A DNA stretch of 64,000 nucleotides from Paenibacillus sp. LHD-117 (GTDB lineage: Bacteria > Bacillota > Bacilli > Paenibacillales > Paenibacillaceae). The notes beneath the pieces are model-generated. The model ran no database searches. It was not told where the DNA came from and saw nothing but the letters and a program-made list of their open reading frames with translations. The translations under genes and the position numbers were made by a program. Shown one piece after another: positions 7,932 through 15,459 of this stretch. The stretch spans positions 62,001 through 126,000 of the forward strand of contig NZ_JAVFVT010000016.1 in NCBI RefSeq assembly GCF_030929555.1, read 5' to 3'. How positions within the stretch are numbered: position 1 is the first letter of the stretch; the number at the start of each line of letters is the position of its first letter.

Positions 7932-9233
7932 ATGCAAAAGTTCGACGTTGCGATCATAGGCGGAGGAGTCGCGGGACTGACGGCGGCCGTTCTTGCCGCG
8001 AGAGCGGGCAAAAAGACGATCGTCATCGAGAAGCAGGAGCGTCTGGGCGGCAGGGCCATGACGAACAAGAAGGATGGGACGTATTTCAATCTAGGCGGGC
8101 ATGCTTTGTACAAAGGGGATGCTTACGACACGTTCCGCGAATTTGGGCTGACTCTGAAAGGGGGAAAGCCTTCGATCGACGCCCATGGGATATGGCAAGG
8201 GGAGTTAAGCGTGCTGCCGACCGGGATCGGTTCGCTGCTCGCTTCGCCGCTGTTCACTTGGAAGGGGAAGCTGGAATTCGTCGGATGGCTGGCTAAGTTT
8301 CCGAAGCTGGATACGCACGCTTACGACGCGATCAGTCTGAGGGATTGGATCGAAGGCAACATCCAAGACCCGATGGTCCGCCATGTCTTTTATTCGCTGC
8401 TGCGAACGGCTAGTTACGTGATGGCGCCGGATCTTCAGGCGGCGGGACCGATCCTCAGGCAGCTTGCAAACGCCTTGAAAGGCGTGTTGTACCTGGACGA
8501 AGGCTGGGGGGCGATGATGGATGAGCTGGAGGAAAAAGCTAGGCAATACGGCGTTCAATTCCGAACGAAGCTCAAGGCGGCTGCCGTCGAACATCAGGAC
8601 GGGGTGGTGAAGGGAGTTTCATTCGAGGACGGAACGCGTATTGAAGCGGATCATGTCATTATTGCCGCAGCTCCGGCAGTCGCTTGCAAGCTTGTTCCTC
8701 ACGCGGACGGCACCTCGCTTGGCGTCTGGAAGGAACAAGCGATCGAAGTGACGGCGGCTTGTTTGGACGTTGCCTTGCGGAAGCTGACGAAGCCGAAGCA
8801 GCAATTCGTGTACGGCATCGACCGGCCGGTGTTCCTGACGAATCAATCCCGCGCTTCCAAGTTAAGCGACAACGGGGCGCAGGTCGTGTGCGTCATCAAG
8901 TATCAAGGAGCGGAGACGGATCCGGAGAAGGACTTGCGGGAGCTCGAAAGCACGCTTGATCTCGTTCAGCCGGGCTGGCGGAGCGAACTCGCGTCCAAAC
9001 AGTTTTTGCCGAAAATTACGGTCTGTCATGATTTCCTTCATGTTCGCGGCCGCGTCAATCCGGGGCCGGACGTCCCCGAGATCAAAGGTCTGTACGTGGC
9101 AGGGGATTGGGCGTCGCATGGTGAATTATTGGTAGATGCCGCCACGGCCAGCGCAAGAAGAGCCGTCGAGCATTTGCTTGCAAGCGAGGTCAAGGAAAGG
9201 AACTTCGGCCATGGATATAGAGTCACTGTATAA
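7932..9233 (+). CDS. FAD-dependent oxidoreductase, phytoene-desaturase/amine-oxidase type
   Basis: A protein of 433 residues with an N-terminal dinucleotide-binding motif (VAIIGGGVAGLTAAVLAAR), the second flavin segment ERLGGRAMTN and a C-terminal FAD motif (GLYVAGDWASHGELLVDAA). It belongs to the NAD(P)/FAD amino-oxidase superfamily. ATG 7932 lies 9 bases after GGGG; in-frame ATGs at 7917, 7923 and 7926 are also possible. The sigma gene starts inside its last 23 bases, so both form one operon. ECF41 genes are known to sit next to genes for a carboxymuconolactone decarboxylase, an oxidoreductase or an epimerase; this is the oxidoreductase variant. Its substrate is unknown. Confidence 0.85.
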   Translation: MQKFDVAIIGGGVAGLTAAVLAARAGKKTIVIEKQERLGGRAMTNKKDGTYFNLGGHALYKGDAYDTFREFGLTLKGGKPSIDAHGIWQGELSVLPTGIGSLLASPLFTWKGKLEFVGWLAKFPKLDTHAYDAISLRDWIEGNIQDPMVRHVFYSLLRTASYVMAPDLQAAGPILRQLANALKGVLYLDEGWGAMMDELEEKARQYGVQFRTKLKAAAVEHQDGVVKGVSFEDGTRIEADHVIIAAAPAVACKLVPHADGTSLGVWKEQAIEVTAACLDVALRKLTKPKQQFVYGIDRPVFLTNQSRASKLSDNGAQVVCVIKYQGAETDPEKDLRELESTLDLVQPGWRSELASKQFLPKITVCHDFLHVRGRVNPGPDVPEIKGLYVAGDWASHGELLVDAATASARRAVEHLLASEVKERNFGHGYRVTV

Positions 9234-9852
9234 CGCGTACAGGAGGGAGCTATTCGCGCTTTCCTATCGGATGCTGGGCAGCGTCATGGACGCGGAGGAT
9301 ATCGTGCAGGAAACGTTTCTGGCCTTCAGCCAATCCGCGAATGCCGATGCGATTAAGAATGAAAGGGCCTATCTGTACAAAATCGCAACGAACCGCTGTT
9401 TGGATCTGCTTCGTTCATCCGCGAAGAAACGAGAGCTCTACGTCGGTCCTTGGCTGCCGGAGCCGCTGCTCGGCAATGATCCGGTCGAAGGGGATCCGGC
9501 GGAGGCCTACGTGCGGCGGGAATCCATGTCCACGGCATACCTCATGCTGCTGCAGCAGCTGAACGCCGTCGAACGCGCGATCTTCCTGCTGCGCGAGCTC
9601 TATCGGTATTCGTACGACGAAATCGCGGACATAGTCGGGAAAAGCAGCGCGAATTGCCGCCAAATTTTCGTGCGGGCGCAGAGGAGCATCCACGACGGCA
9701 AGCCCGAGCATCCGCCGGTCCCGGTAGCGGATTCGGTGGTCAAGGCGTTCGTGCAATCCGTCAAGCAAGGCGATACGTCCCGGATGCTGGAGCTCGTCAG
9801 CGACAGCGTCGTATTCCTCTCGGACGGCGGAGGCAAGGTGAAAGCGGCGTAA
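9211..9852 (+). CDS. ECF sigma factor, ECF41 type, ending at an in-frame stop inside its regulatory tail
   Basis: Sigma region 2 is visible as LFALSYRMLGSVMDAEDIVQ and region 4 as LLQQLNAVERAIFLLRELYRYSYDEIADIVG. The linker has WLPEPL, a hallmark of ECF41, and the SnoaL-like C-terminal extension begins with the DGGGK motif. TAA at 9850-9852 stops the frame after 213 residues. The same frame resumes without a shift and contains ANPEKL, the counterpart of the NPDKL motif, at its end (to 10086). In ECF41 proteins the extension controls activity, so the truncated product may be deregulated or unstable. The start ATG 9211 has GGAAAGGAA upstream and overlaps the oxidoreductase gene. Confidence 0.82.
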   Translation: MDIESLYNAYRRELFALSYRMLGSVMDAEDIVQETFLAFSQSANADAIKNERAYLYKIATNRCLDLLRSSAKKRELYVGPWLPEPLLGNDPVEGDPAEAYVRRESMSTAYLMLLQQLNAVERAIFLLRELYRYSYDEIADIVGKSSANCRQIFVRAQRSIHDGKPEHPPVPVADSVVKAFVQSVKQGDTSRMLELVSDSVVFLSDGGGKVKAA

Positions 9853-10086
9853 GTTCCGGTCAAAGGGTTCAAACCCGTTATCGGTCTTTTGCAAAATTTG
9901 CTCGTCATGTACGACGGGAAGTTCGCGTTCGCATACGAGACGATCAATGGGCTTCCGGGTCTACGGTTCGACTTCGACGATGGGAACCGATATTTGTACT
10001 CGTTCGCCTTCCGGGACGGTCGGATCGAGACGATCTATTGCGTCGCGAATCCGGAGAAATTAAGGCATGTATTGACAGCAACTTGA
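9853..10086 (+). pseudogene. Detached C-terminal part of the ECF41 regulatory (SnoaL-like) domain
   Basis: This stretch continues the sigma factor's frame straight after the stop codon and encodes the rest of the SnoaL-like domain, ending in the conserved ANPEKLRHV motif. The intact domain on both sides of one TAA points to a single base substitution (for example from a Leu or Gln codon) or to a sequencing error, not to a frameshift. An in-frame ATG at 9907 without a ribosome binding site could at best allow weak separate translation. Confidence 0.7.
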
Positions 10087-10122
10087 ATTTATTCGAAAAT
10101 AGATTCAATAGGAACTACGGGG

Positions 10123-10174
10123 AAACACCTCGCAAAGACGACACTGCCAGTGTTTCTTTGTCGGGGTGTTTTTT
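10123..10174 (+). terminator. Terminator of the ECF41 operon
   Basis: Long imperfect hairpin: the left arm AAACACCTCGCAAAGA pairs with TCTTTGTCGGGGTGTTT, followed by a T run. Confidence 0.75.
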
Positions 10175-10200
10175 GTGGACAACGAAAGGAGTTTGAGAAG

Positions 10201-10791
10201 ATGACAGAGAACCGGGGTCAAGGCAAGGGGATTGGCGATGAGAAAAAGTTGACCTATGACGATTATGCTTCGCTTGACGATGGACTTCGATATGAGCTGG
10301 TGGACGGCCGATTGGAGCTCATGAGTCCTGGTCCAGCATCCCTTCATCAACTGGTAAGCTCCGAGATGCAGAGAACGATGTTTGATTCGTGCCATTCGAG
10401 CTATATCGTACTGAGTGCGCCTATTGATTTGATCTTATCCGAATACGAAGTCCGTCAGCCCGATCTGTTAATGATCCATCGAAGCCGAATGGACATTATT
10501 CGCAAAAGAGGAATCGTAGGAGCTCCCGATCTTGTGGTGGAGATCCTGTCTCCTACGACGCTGCGGCGCGATAAACGGGACAAGCTGAAAACCTACGCGC
10601 GATTCGGCATAACGGAATATTGGATTGTTGAACCGACCCTTGGAACCTTGGAGCAGCATGTGCTGGACGGGGAACGTTATGAGCTCTACAATACCTACCA
10701 GGGGGAGGAGCCGGTAGGCTCCCCTCATGTATCCTGCATTTCTTTCACGATGAAAGCGATTATGGATCATATACCGGAAATAAAAGACTAG
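10201..10791 (+). CDS. Uma2 (DUF820) family restriction-endonuclease-fold protein
   Basis: A 196-residue protein of the Uma2 family, which has a PD-(D/E)XK nuclease fold. Characteristic segments are YELVDGRLELMSPGPASLHQ at the N-terminus, EYEVRQPDLLMI, PDLVVEILSPTT (acidic residues of the predicted active site) and RDKLKTYARFGITEYWIVEP. AAGGAG lies 9 bases before ATG 10201. Uma2 genes are found in many copies in cyanobacteria and Bacillales; no cellular role is firmly established. The gene stands alone, behind the sigma-operon terminator and convergent with the quinone reductase gene. Confidence 0.85.
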   Translation: MTENRGQGKGIGDEKKLTYDDYASLDDGLRYELVDGRLELMSPGPASLHQLVSSEMQRTMFDSCHSSYIVLSAPIDLILSEYEVRQPDLLMIHRSRMDIIRKRGIVGAPDLVVEILSPTTLRRDKRDKLKTYARFGITEYWIVEPTLGTLEQHVLDGERYELYNTYQGEEPVGSPHVSCISFTMKAIMDHIPEIKD

Positions 10792-10792
10792 T

Positions 10793-11377
10793 TTAGGCGA
10801 GACTTGCTCCGAGTCGTTTCGCCCGTTCCAGCCACTTGGAACGCTGTTCTTTCGTCGAAGGTTTGACCGGCGTGATCTCGGTAACGCGGACCGGACTGAT
10901 TCCGCAAAATTTCAAGATGTTTTTTTTCATCACGTTATGGCCCGCATGCCGGTAGATCAACCGATTGTACCAGGACGGCGTATCCATCGTCACGATCAGA
11001 TGCGCGGATTTGCCCGTAAGAAGCTTATCCCATAACGAAGAATTCTCGCGGTACTTGAAGGCGAAGCCGGGCAGGAAGACGCGGTCGAAAAATCCCTTCA
11101 GAACGGCGGGCATGGATCCCCACCAGGTTGGATAGACGAAAACCAAGTGATCCGCCCAACGGATCAGCTCCTGCGCTTCCAGCAGCTCCGGCTCCAGCTC
11201 CGTTCTTTGGCGGTAACCGAAAGCGAGGTTCGGGTTAAACGTGATCCGGCTGAGATCGATCGTGCGTACTTGGGCTCCGCTGCCCGATGCGCCGGCCGCG
11301 TAAGCTTCGGTTAACGCCAAGCAGTAGCTTTTCGGATCCGGATGGCCGTTAATGACAAGGATATTGGATTTGTTCAT
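10793..11377 (-). CDS. NAD(P)H-dependent flavodoxin-fold oxidoreductase (quinone/nitro reductase type)
   Basis: A flavodoxin-like protein of 194 residues: the phosphate-binding start ILVINGHPDPKSY, the FMN-contact segment YPTWWGSMPAVLKGFFDRVF and MDTPSWYNRL are those of the NQO/MdaB/Kef-ancillary family. These enzymes carry out two-electron reduction of quinones or nitro/azo compounds with NAD(P)H. GGAGG stands 8-9 bases before ATG 11377; a second ATG at 11383 is too close to it. The gene is divergent from an AraC-family regulator, which is its most likely controller. The stop codon nearly abuts that of the Uma2 gene. Confidence 0.88.
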   Translation of the reverse strand: MNKSNILVINGHPDPKSYCLALTEAYAAGASGSGAQVRTIDLSRITFNPNLAFGYRQRTELEPELLEAQELIRWADHLVFVYPTWWGSMPAVLKGFFDRVFLPGFAFKYRENSSLWDKLLTGKSAHLIVTMDTPSWYNRLIYRHAGHNVMKKNILKFCGISPVRVTEITPVKPSTKEQRSKWLERAKRLGASLA

Positions 11378-11505
11378 ATTCATATTCCTCCGTATGATGA
11401 TCGTTTATGTTGTGGCTGAGTTCAGGATACGACAATTCGGCCGGCATGTGGATGATCGATGGCGCAACGGAGGTTGCGAATTCACGCAAGGAAGGAGTGG
11501 CGGGT

Positions 11506-12543
11506 TTGGGCAACCGGGACGTAACGATCACAATGGTTTATCCCATTATGAAAACGATCGTGCAAAAGGGATTTTCCGCGGAAACATTCTGCGCTTACGC
11601 ATCGTTTGATGCCGGGCTGTTGAAAAACGCGGAGGCGCGCATTCCCGGCGAAGAGCTGGAGCGGTTGATGTTTGCCGCCGCCGCGTTTACAGGCGACGAC
11701 CATTTTGGCCTCCATCAAGGGGATATAACGGAATACGCGGATTTGGGCATCCTCGGTTACGTGATGATGCATTCCCGCACGGTGGCGGATGCGCTTGCCG
11801 CTTACAGGCGTTACAACGACATCCTGTGCAGCGATTTTACGCTCGATTGCGAATTGAGGGACGACGAGCTCTCCATTCGGATGTATCCGCAACAGCCCGG
11901 GCATGGGCGGTTGTCGCGGCATTGCTCGGAGGATATGGCGAGCTCCCTATTCAAGCTCATCGGAAAACTGAGCAACCGCGCGATACCGCTCAAGGAAGTG
12001 GCTTTCGCGCATAGCTCGTCCGGCGATACGGCACCGTATCTGCCAGTATTCGGTAAAGTGCCGCTGTTCGACGAACGCGATAACGTGCTGCGATTAAGCA
12101 GGGAAGTACTGGATTATCCGATTTTGTACTCCGATGCCAGACTGCTCGATATTTTCGAATCGATCGCTCAGCAGGCAAAGGTTAAACTGACGCAGGAGGA
12201 TGCAGCGGAAGCTCCGTTCCCCGAACGGATTATCGGGTGGATGCGAAGCTGTCTGCCTGCCTACTTCCCTACCGTCCAGCAGACGGCGGAGACGTTCGGC
12301 ATGAGCGCAAGAACGCTCCAGCACAAGCTGAAGCTCGAAGGCACTTCGTTTAACGATTTGTCGATCCTGATCCGCAAGGAGCTTGCGATGGGGTATTTGA
12401 AGAAACGGGATATTTCTGTCGGCGATATCGCATATGCGCTGCATTTCTCGGAACCTAGCGCCTTCCAGAGCGCGTTCAAGAGATGGACGGGGCAAACACC
12501 CGGACAATACCGCGAGCATGTTTGGCAAGAACATTCGGGTTGA
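11506..12543 (+). CDS. AraC family transcriptional regulator with arabinose-binding-like N-terminal domain
   Basis: The C-terminus is a complete AraC double HTH (TAETFGMSARTLQHKLKLEG and DIAYALHFSEPSAFQSAFKR, ending TGQTPGQYREH). The N-terminal 200 residues match the Arabinose_bd type seen in OruR/ArgR-like regulators (IPGEELERLM, GDDHFGLHQGD, YGDLGILGYVMMHS-like stretch). TTG 11506 is preferred: AAGGAG lies 7 bases before it and the domain begins just after. The frame is open back to 11407 with ATGs at 11407 and 11446. It is divergent from the quinone reductase gene and probably responds to that enzyme's substrate. Confidence 0.82.
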   Translation: MGNRDVTITMVYPIMKTIVQKGFSAETFCAYASFDAGLLKNAEARIPGEELERLMFAAAAFTGDDHFGLHQGDITEYADLGILGYVMMHSRTVADALAAYRRYNDILCSDFTLDCELRDDELSIRMYPQQPGHGRLSRHCSEDMASSLFKLIGKLSNRAIPLKEVAFAHSSSGDTAPYLPVFGKVPLFDERDNVLRLSREVLDYPILYSDARLLDIFESIAQQAKVKLTQEDAAEAPFPERIIGWMRSCLPAYFPTVQQTAETFGMSARTLQHKLKLEGTSFNDLSILIRKELAMGYLKKRDISVGDIAYALHFSEPSAFQSAFKRWTGQTPGQYREHVWQEHSG

Positions 12544-12684
12544 GCCTTACTGGGCGATGGCAGCGGCCTCGGAAGCGGTGTCGGCCGGTCTCATGAAAGG
12601 CGTAACCGACGATCTATTCGCGCAGAACGAGCTTACCACGCGCGCACAAATGGCAACAATTCTGAAGCGCTCGATTGATACGCG
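12544..12684 (+). pseudogene. Remnant of an S-layer homology (SLH) domain
   Basis: The plus frame here reads VEPYWAMAAASEAVSAGLMKG, then TDDLFAQNELTTRAQMATIL and KRSID, an almost complete SLH repeat. It has no start codon or ribosome binding site and begins abruptly at the end of the AraC gene. It is most likely the last piece of a larger secreted protein gene removed by deletion. A strong hairpin follows. Confidence 0.6.
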
Positions 12685-12687
12685 AAA

Positions 12688-12771
12688 GACCGCCAAGTTT
12701 GAACTGTGCCCAAATGGTTAGACAACCTCTAACCATTTGAGGGGCAGTTCAGCTCCTTGGCGGTCTTTTTT
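12688..12771 (+). terminator. Very long hairpin with T run
   Basis: GACCGCCAAG...CTTGGCGGTC ends enclose nested arms (AACTGTGCCC/GGGGCAGTT and AAATGGTTAGA/TCTAACCATTT) around a 5-base loop, so about 36 pairs with few mismatches, followed by T6. It probably ended the lost SLH gene. The stem is unusually long for an intrinsic terminator. Confidence 0.75.
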
Positions 12772-12803
12772 ATTGGCAGCCGCCGAAGGACGGCGGCTGC
12801 CGG

Positions 12804-13019
12804 TTACGCTTGCTGCATCCGAATCAAGTCCATGAAGCGCGAGGCGGCCGCACTTAACGGCTCGTCTTTCCTTGTGCAGACCGCAATGCTGTTCTGAAGC
12901 TGAATTCCTTCCACGTATACGCGACTTAACTCTCCCCGTTCGATGGCTTCGCGCACGACGAGCGAAGAGACGAAGTTGGCGCCGTAACCCGCTTTGACCG
13001 CCGTAATGGCTTCATGCAA
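12804..13019 (-). pseudogene. LysR family regulator, C-terminal fragment
   Basis: About 71 residues of the LysR substrate-binding domain end are preserved (AITAVKAGYGANFVSSLVV, GIQLQNSIAVCTRKDEPLS, then SRFMDLI). The N-terminal HTH and most of the effector domain are absent: at 13018-13020 the sequence switches abruptly into an O-methyltransferase fragment on the other strand. No ribosome binding site precedes the first possible TTG. A GGCAGCCGCCG/CGGCGGCTGCC hairpin lies just beyond its stop (12775-12801). Confidence 0.75.
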
Positions 13020-13202
13020 GCCGTCAACGCGAACAGCGATGACCCGAAGGTGATCGGGGTCAGGGCGTTCTACGACATGCTGGCGGCGGAGCCGCGCATC
13101 GATGCTACGGCCATTCAGACCGTAGGGGCCAAAGGTTATGACGGATTCGTGCTCGGAATTGTGAACGGAGAAGAAGGTATGATGAACGGAGAAGAAGGCT
13201 GA
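13020..13202 (+). pseudogene. O-methyltransferase, C-terminal fragment
   Basis: The plus frame from the junction reads VNANSDDPKVIGVRAFYDML followed by DATAIQTVGAKGYDGFVLGIV, the C-terminal end of SAM-dependent O-methyltransferases of the catechol type. The SAM-binding core is missing. The end carries two copies of a TGAACGGAGAAGAAGG unit 22 bases apart, extending the frame by NGEEGMMNGEEG. Together with the adjacent LysR fragment this is the scar of a deletion in a divergent regulator-target pair. Confidence 0.75.
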
Positions 13203-13231
13203 GCTCGGTTGGAGCCAGCCTTCTTTTTTGT
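13194..13231 (+). terminator. Terminator after the O-methyltransferase remnant
   Basis: AGAAGGCTG and CAGCCTTCT arms with a 14-base loop and T6 tail. Confidence 0.75.
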
Positions 13232-13241
13232 TTCCCGCGGA

Positions 13242-14216
13242 TTAATTGCCGTAAGGGTCTATCGTTTGGATCGTGCCGTCTTCATTGTATTTCAGCTCGG
13301 TATATTTGACGCTTCGTTTGTTGTCCGCGCCTCCGGACAAGGAGCTGTCGTGGTAGAACAAATACCACTTCTCCTTGAATTGCACGATGGAGTGATGAGT
13401 CGTCCAGCCGATCACCGGGGTTAGAATTTTGCCTTTGTACACGTAAGGCCCTTCGGGTTTATCGCTCATCGCGTATACGATATAGTGAGTGGAACCCGTT
13501 GAATACGAGAGGTAATAGTTGCCGTTATGTTTGTGCACCCAGGGGCCTTCAAAATACCTTCTGTCCTCGTCGCTGGCAGCAATCGGACTGCCTTCTTCGT
13601 CCACGATGGAAATCTCTTTCGGCGGCTCCGCGAAGGTGAGCATATCGTCGCTTAGCTTGGCCACGCGCGGTCCAAGGGCAGGCGCCGACGGGTCCGGTCC
13701 TTCGGCATCGGGCAGGAACTCGCCCGTCTGCCACTTCTCCAGCTGTCCGCCCCATAATCCTCCGAAATACATGTAAGCGTTGTTATCGTCGTCAACCAAA
13801 ACGGCGGGGTCGATGCTGAAGCTTCCCGGAATGTAGTCCGGCTCCGGGGTGAAAGGACCGGCAGGGGAGGCGCTTGTCGCGACGCCGATGCGGAATACGT
13901 CGTTTTGGTCGCGCGCCGGGAAAAACAAGTAATACGTTTCGTTTTTGTAGGCTGCGTCAGGCGCCCAGAGCTGCTGCTTGGCCCAAGGGATATCGCGCAA
14001 GTGAAGCGCTTCCCCATGATCGACGCAAGGCGCGTCCGTATCTTCCAGCGACAATACGTGGTAATCTTCCATATCGTATTGGTCGCCGTTATCGTTGGAT
14101 TGCTTTTCGTGATCGAGGTCATGCGAAGGGTAAATGTAGATTTTGCCTTCGAATACGTGGGCGGAAGGGTCTGCCGTATAGATGTGAGTCACCAATGGTT
14201 CGTTCGGTTTTGCCAT
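13242..14216 (-). CDS. Glycoside hydrolase family 43 protein (arabinofuranosidase/xylosidase type)
   Basis: A 324-residue five-bladed beta-propeller enzyme of GH43. The catalytic base Asp is in YTADPSAHVF (D16), the pKa-modulating Asp in SFSIDPAVLVD and the general acid Glu in RRYFEGPWVHKH; WAPDAAY and HHSIVQF are further family hallmarks. There is no signal peptide, so it should act in the cytoplasm on imported arabino- or xylo-oligosaccharides. AGGAGG precedes ATG 14216. It is monocistronic and has no transporter beside it. Confidence 0.9.
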   Translation of the reverse strand: MAKPNEPLVTHIYTADPSAHVFEGKIYIYPSHDLDHEKQSNDNGDQYDMEDYHVLSLEDTDAPCVDHGEALHLRDIPWAKQQLWAPDAAYKNETYYLFFPARDQNDVFRIGVATSASPAGPFTPEPDYIPGSFSIDPAVLVDDDNNAYMYFGGLWGGQLEKWQTGEFLPDAEGPDPSAPALGPRVAKLSDDMLTFAEPPKEISIVDEEGSPIAASDEDRRYFEGPWVHKHNGNYYLSYSTGSTHYIVYAMSDKPEGPYVYKGKILTPVIGWTTHHSIVQFKEKWYLFYHDSSLSGGADNKRSVKYTELKYNEDGTIQTIDPYGN

Positions 14217-14617
14217 ATTAGTTCCTCCTAAGGTGGGTTATTCCCTCTATCATAACAAATAAGGAGGAGCAAGAAACCCTTAGAAACTATGGGTTTTGGT
14301 ATAAAAATTATAGGTGTTGGAGCGTTTTGAGCCTATATTCACTAGGTGTTGTTGATGCAGCGAAGAACTAGCCTGAGAATTGTTGTATTTCATACAGCAA
14401 TTCTCAGGCTTAAATAGTTCCATAAAGGGATTCCTGCAAATGTGCAGGATATTCCTTAGTTTTGAAGACGACTCGCTAATAATGGGCTGAATTGCTGCAT
14501 GAACTGCAGGATTACTCGTTTATTCATTGAAAACAAGTCGAAATTCCTGTATGTTCTGCAACATTTTAACCGAAGGTTCAGCAGATACAGCTCAGTAAGT
14601 CTACCGGCTTTCCCCTT
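14217..14617. other. Intergenic region with a perfect hairpin and three degenerate CTGCA repeats
   Basis: About 400 bases without a gene. At 14370-14411 AGCCTGAGAATTG pairs perfectly with CAATTCTCAGGCT around a loop that itself contains TGTAT/ATACA; no T run follows. From 14430 to 14560 three related 25-30 base units occur, with cores CTGCAAATGTGCAGGAT (14434), CTGCATGAACTGCAGGATT (14495) and CTGTATGTTCTGCAACATT (14547). The two genes on either side both run leftward. Confidence 0.6.
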
Positions 14618-15289
14618 TTACAATAAACGCAAAGCGGCAGGGTTCATTTCGTAACGAACGACATACTTTCCTTCACCTCCGGATATAGGAGTGAATAGCC
14701 CCCTCTCGGATAACGAATGCAGTATTTTCACCGCGGTTCGATGGTTGATGTCGAGATGTTTTTCCACATCGATAGGCCGTAACGGACGAGCGAGTATGCA
14801 GGCCAGCCGGACGATTTCCCGGTCGGTCACCTTTTTCATCGTAATCGGCGACGATTCCTTTACGTATCGTCCCAGGATCATGCGCAGCAAAGTGATACAC
14901 AATTCCGGACGTTGCGAAACATCGTCATAGGCGAACGAGATGACTCGATAACCCATGGCGGATAAAAAGGTTTCTCGATTAAGCTCGTTGCAGTATTTCT
15001 GCCGATCCATATCCTTGACATGGGGACCGAATCCTTTGATTTCGAAAATAAACGTTTCCACCGGCGTCGAATAGGCAAAATCACAAAAGTAAGACAACCC
15101 CCGCCAATCCAATACCTCGAACTCGGGATGCAAGTCGTCGAAATTCCCGAAAACGGGCCACCAAACATTGCGGCAAAACAATTTTTCGGCTTCTCGATGC
15201 CCCCGTTCTAACCGACCTTTTCTTTCTCCAGATCGTTTCTTGATGTGGTTACTCACAAATGCAAGATGCGCGTCCTCAAAACTCATCAT
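14618..15289 (-). CDS. Nuclease-fold protein with C-terminal winged-helix-like domain
   Basis: A 223-residue protein. The middle (EFEVLDWRGLSYFCDFAY, FIFEIKGFGPHVKDMDRQKY, LSAMGYRVISFAYDDV) has the D...E-x-K layout of DUF559/Vsr-like PD-(D/E)XK nucleases. The last 75 residues (TDREIVRLACILARPLRPID, HLDINHRTAVKILHSLSERG) look like a winged helix. The combination suggests a DNA-binding nuclease or a regulator built on a nuclease fold. It is divergent from the triterpene cyclase gene. GGAAAGGG lies upstream of ATG 15289. No named family was recognised with certainty. Confidence 0.6.
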   Translation of the reverse strand: MMSFEDAHLAFVSNHIKKRSGERKGRLERGHREAEKLFCRNVWWPVFGNFDDLHPEFEVLDWRGLSYFCDFAYSTPVETFIFEIKGFGPHVKDMDRQKYCNELNRETFLSAMGYRVISFAYDDVSQRPELCITLLRMILGRYVKESSPITMKKVTDREIVRLACILARPLRPIDVEKHLDINHRTAVKILHSLSERGLFTPISGGEGKYVVRYEMNPAALRLL

Positions 15290-15459
15290 CTATCGCCCTT
15301 TCCAAAAAAATAGAACGCCCAATGGCCACCCGCTCACCGAGGGATGGATTGGACGTTCTTCGTCTGTTGCCTCCATTATACTTCGGCAGCCTTATTAATG
15401 CCAACGCCGATCTCCGCATATATATGAAGCAACGAAAAGGGCAAAGGATGGAGCGGGGA

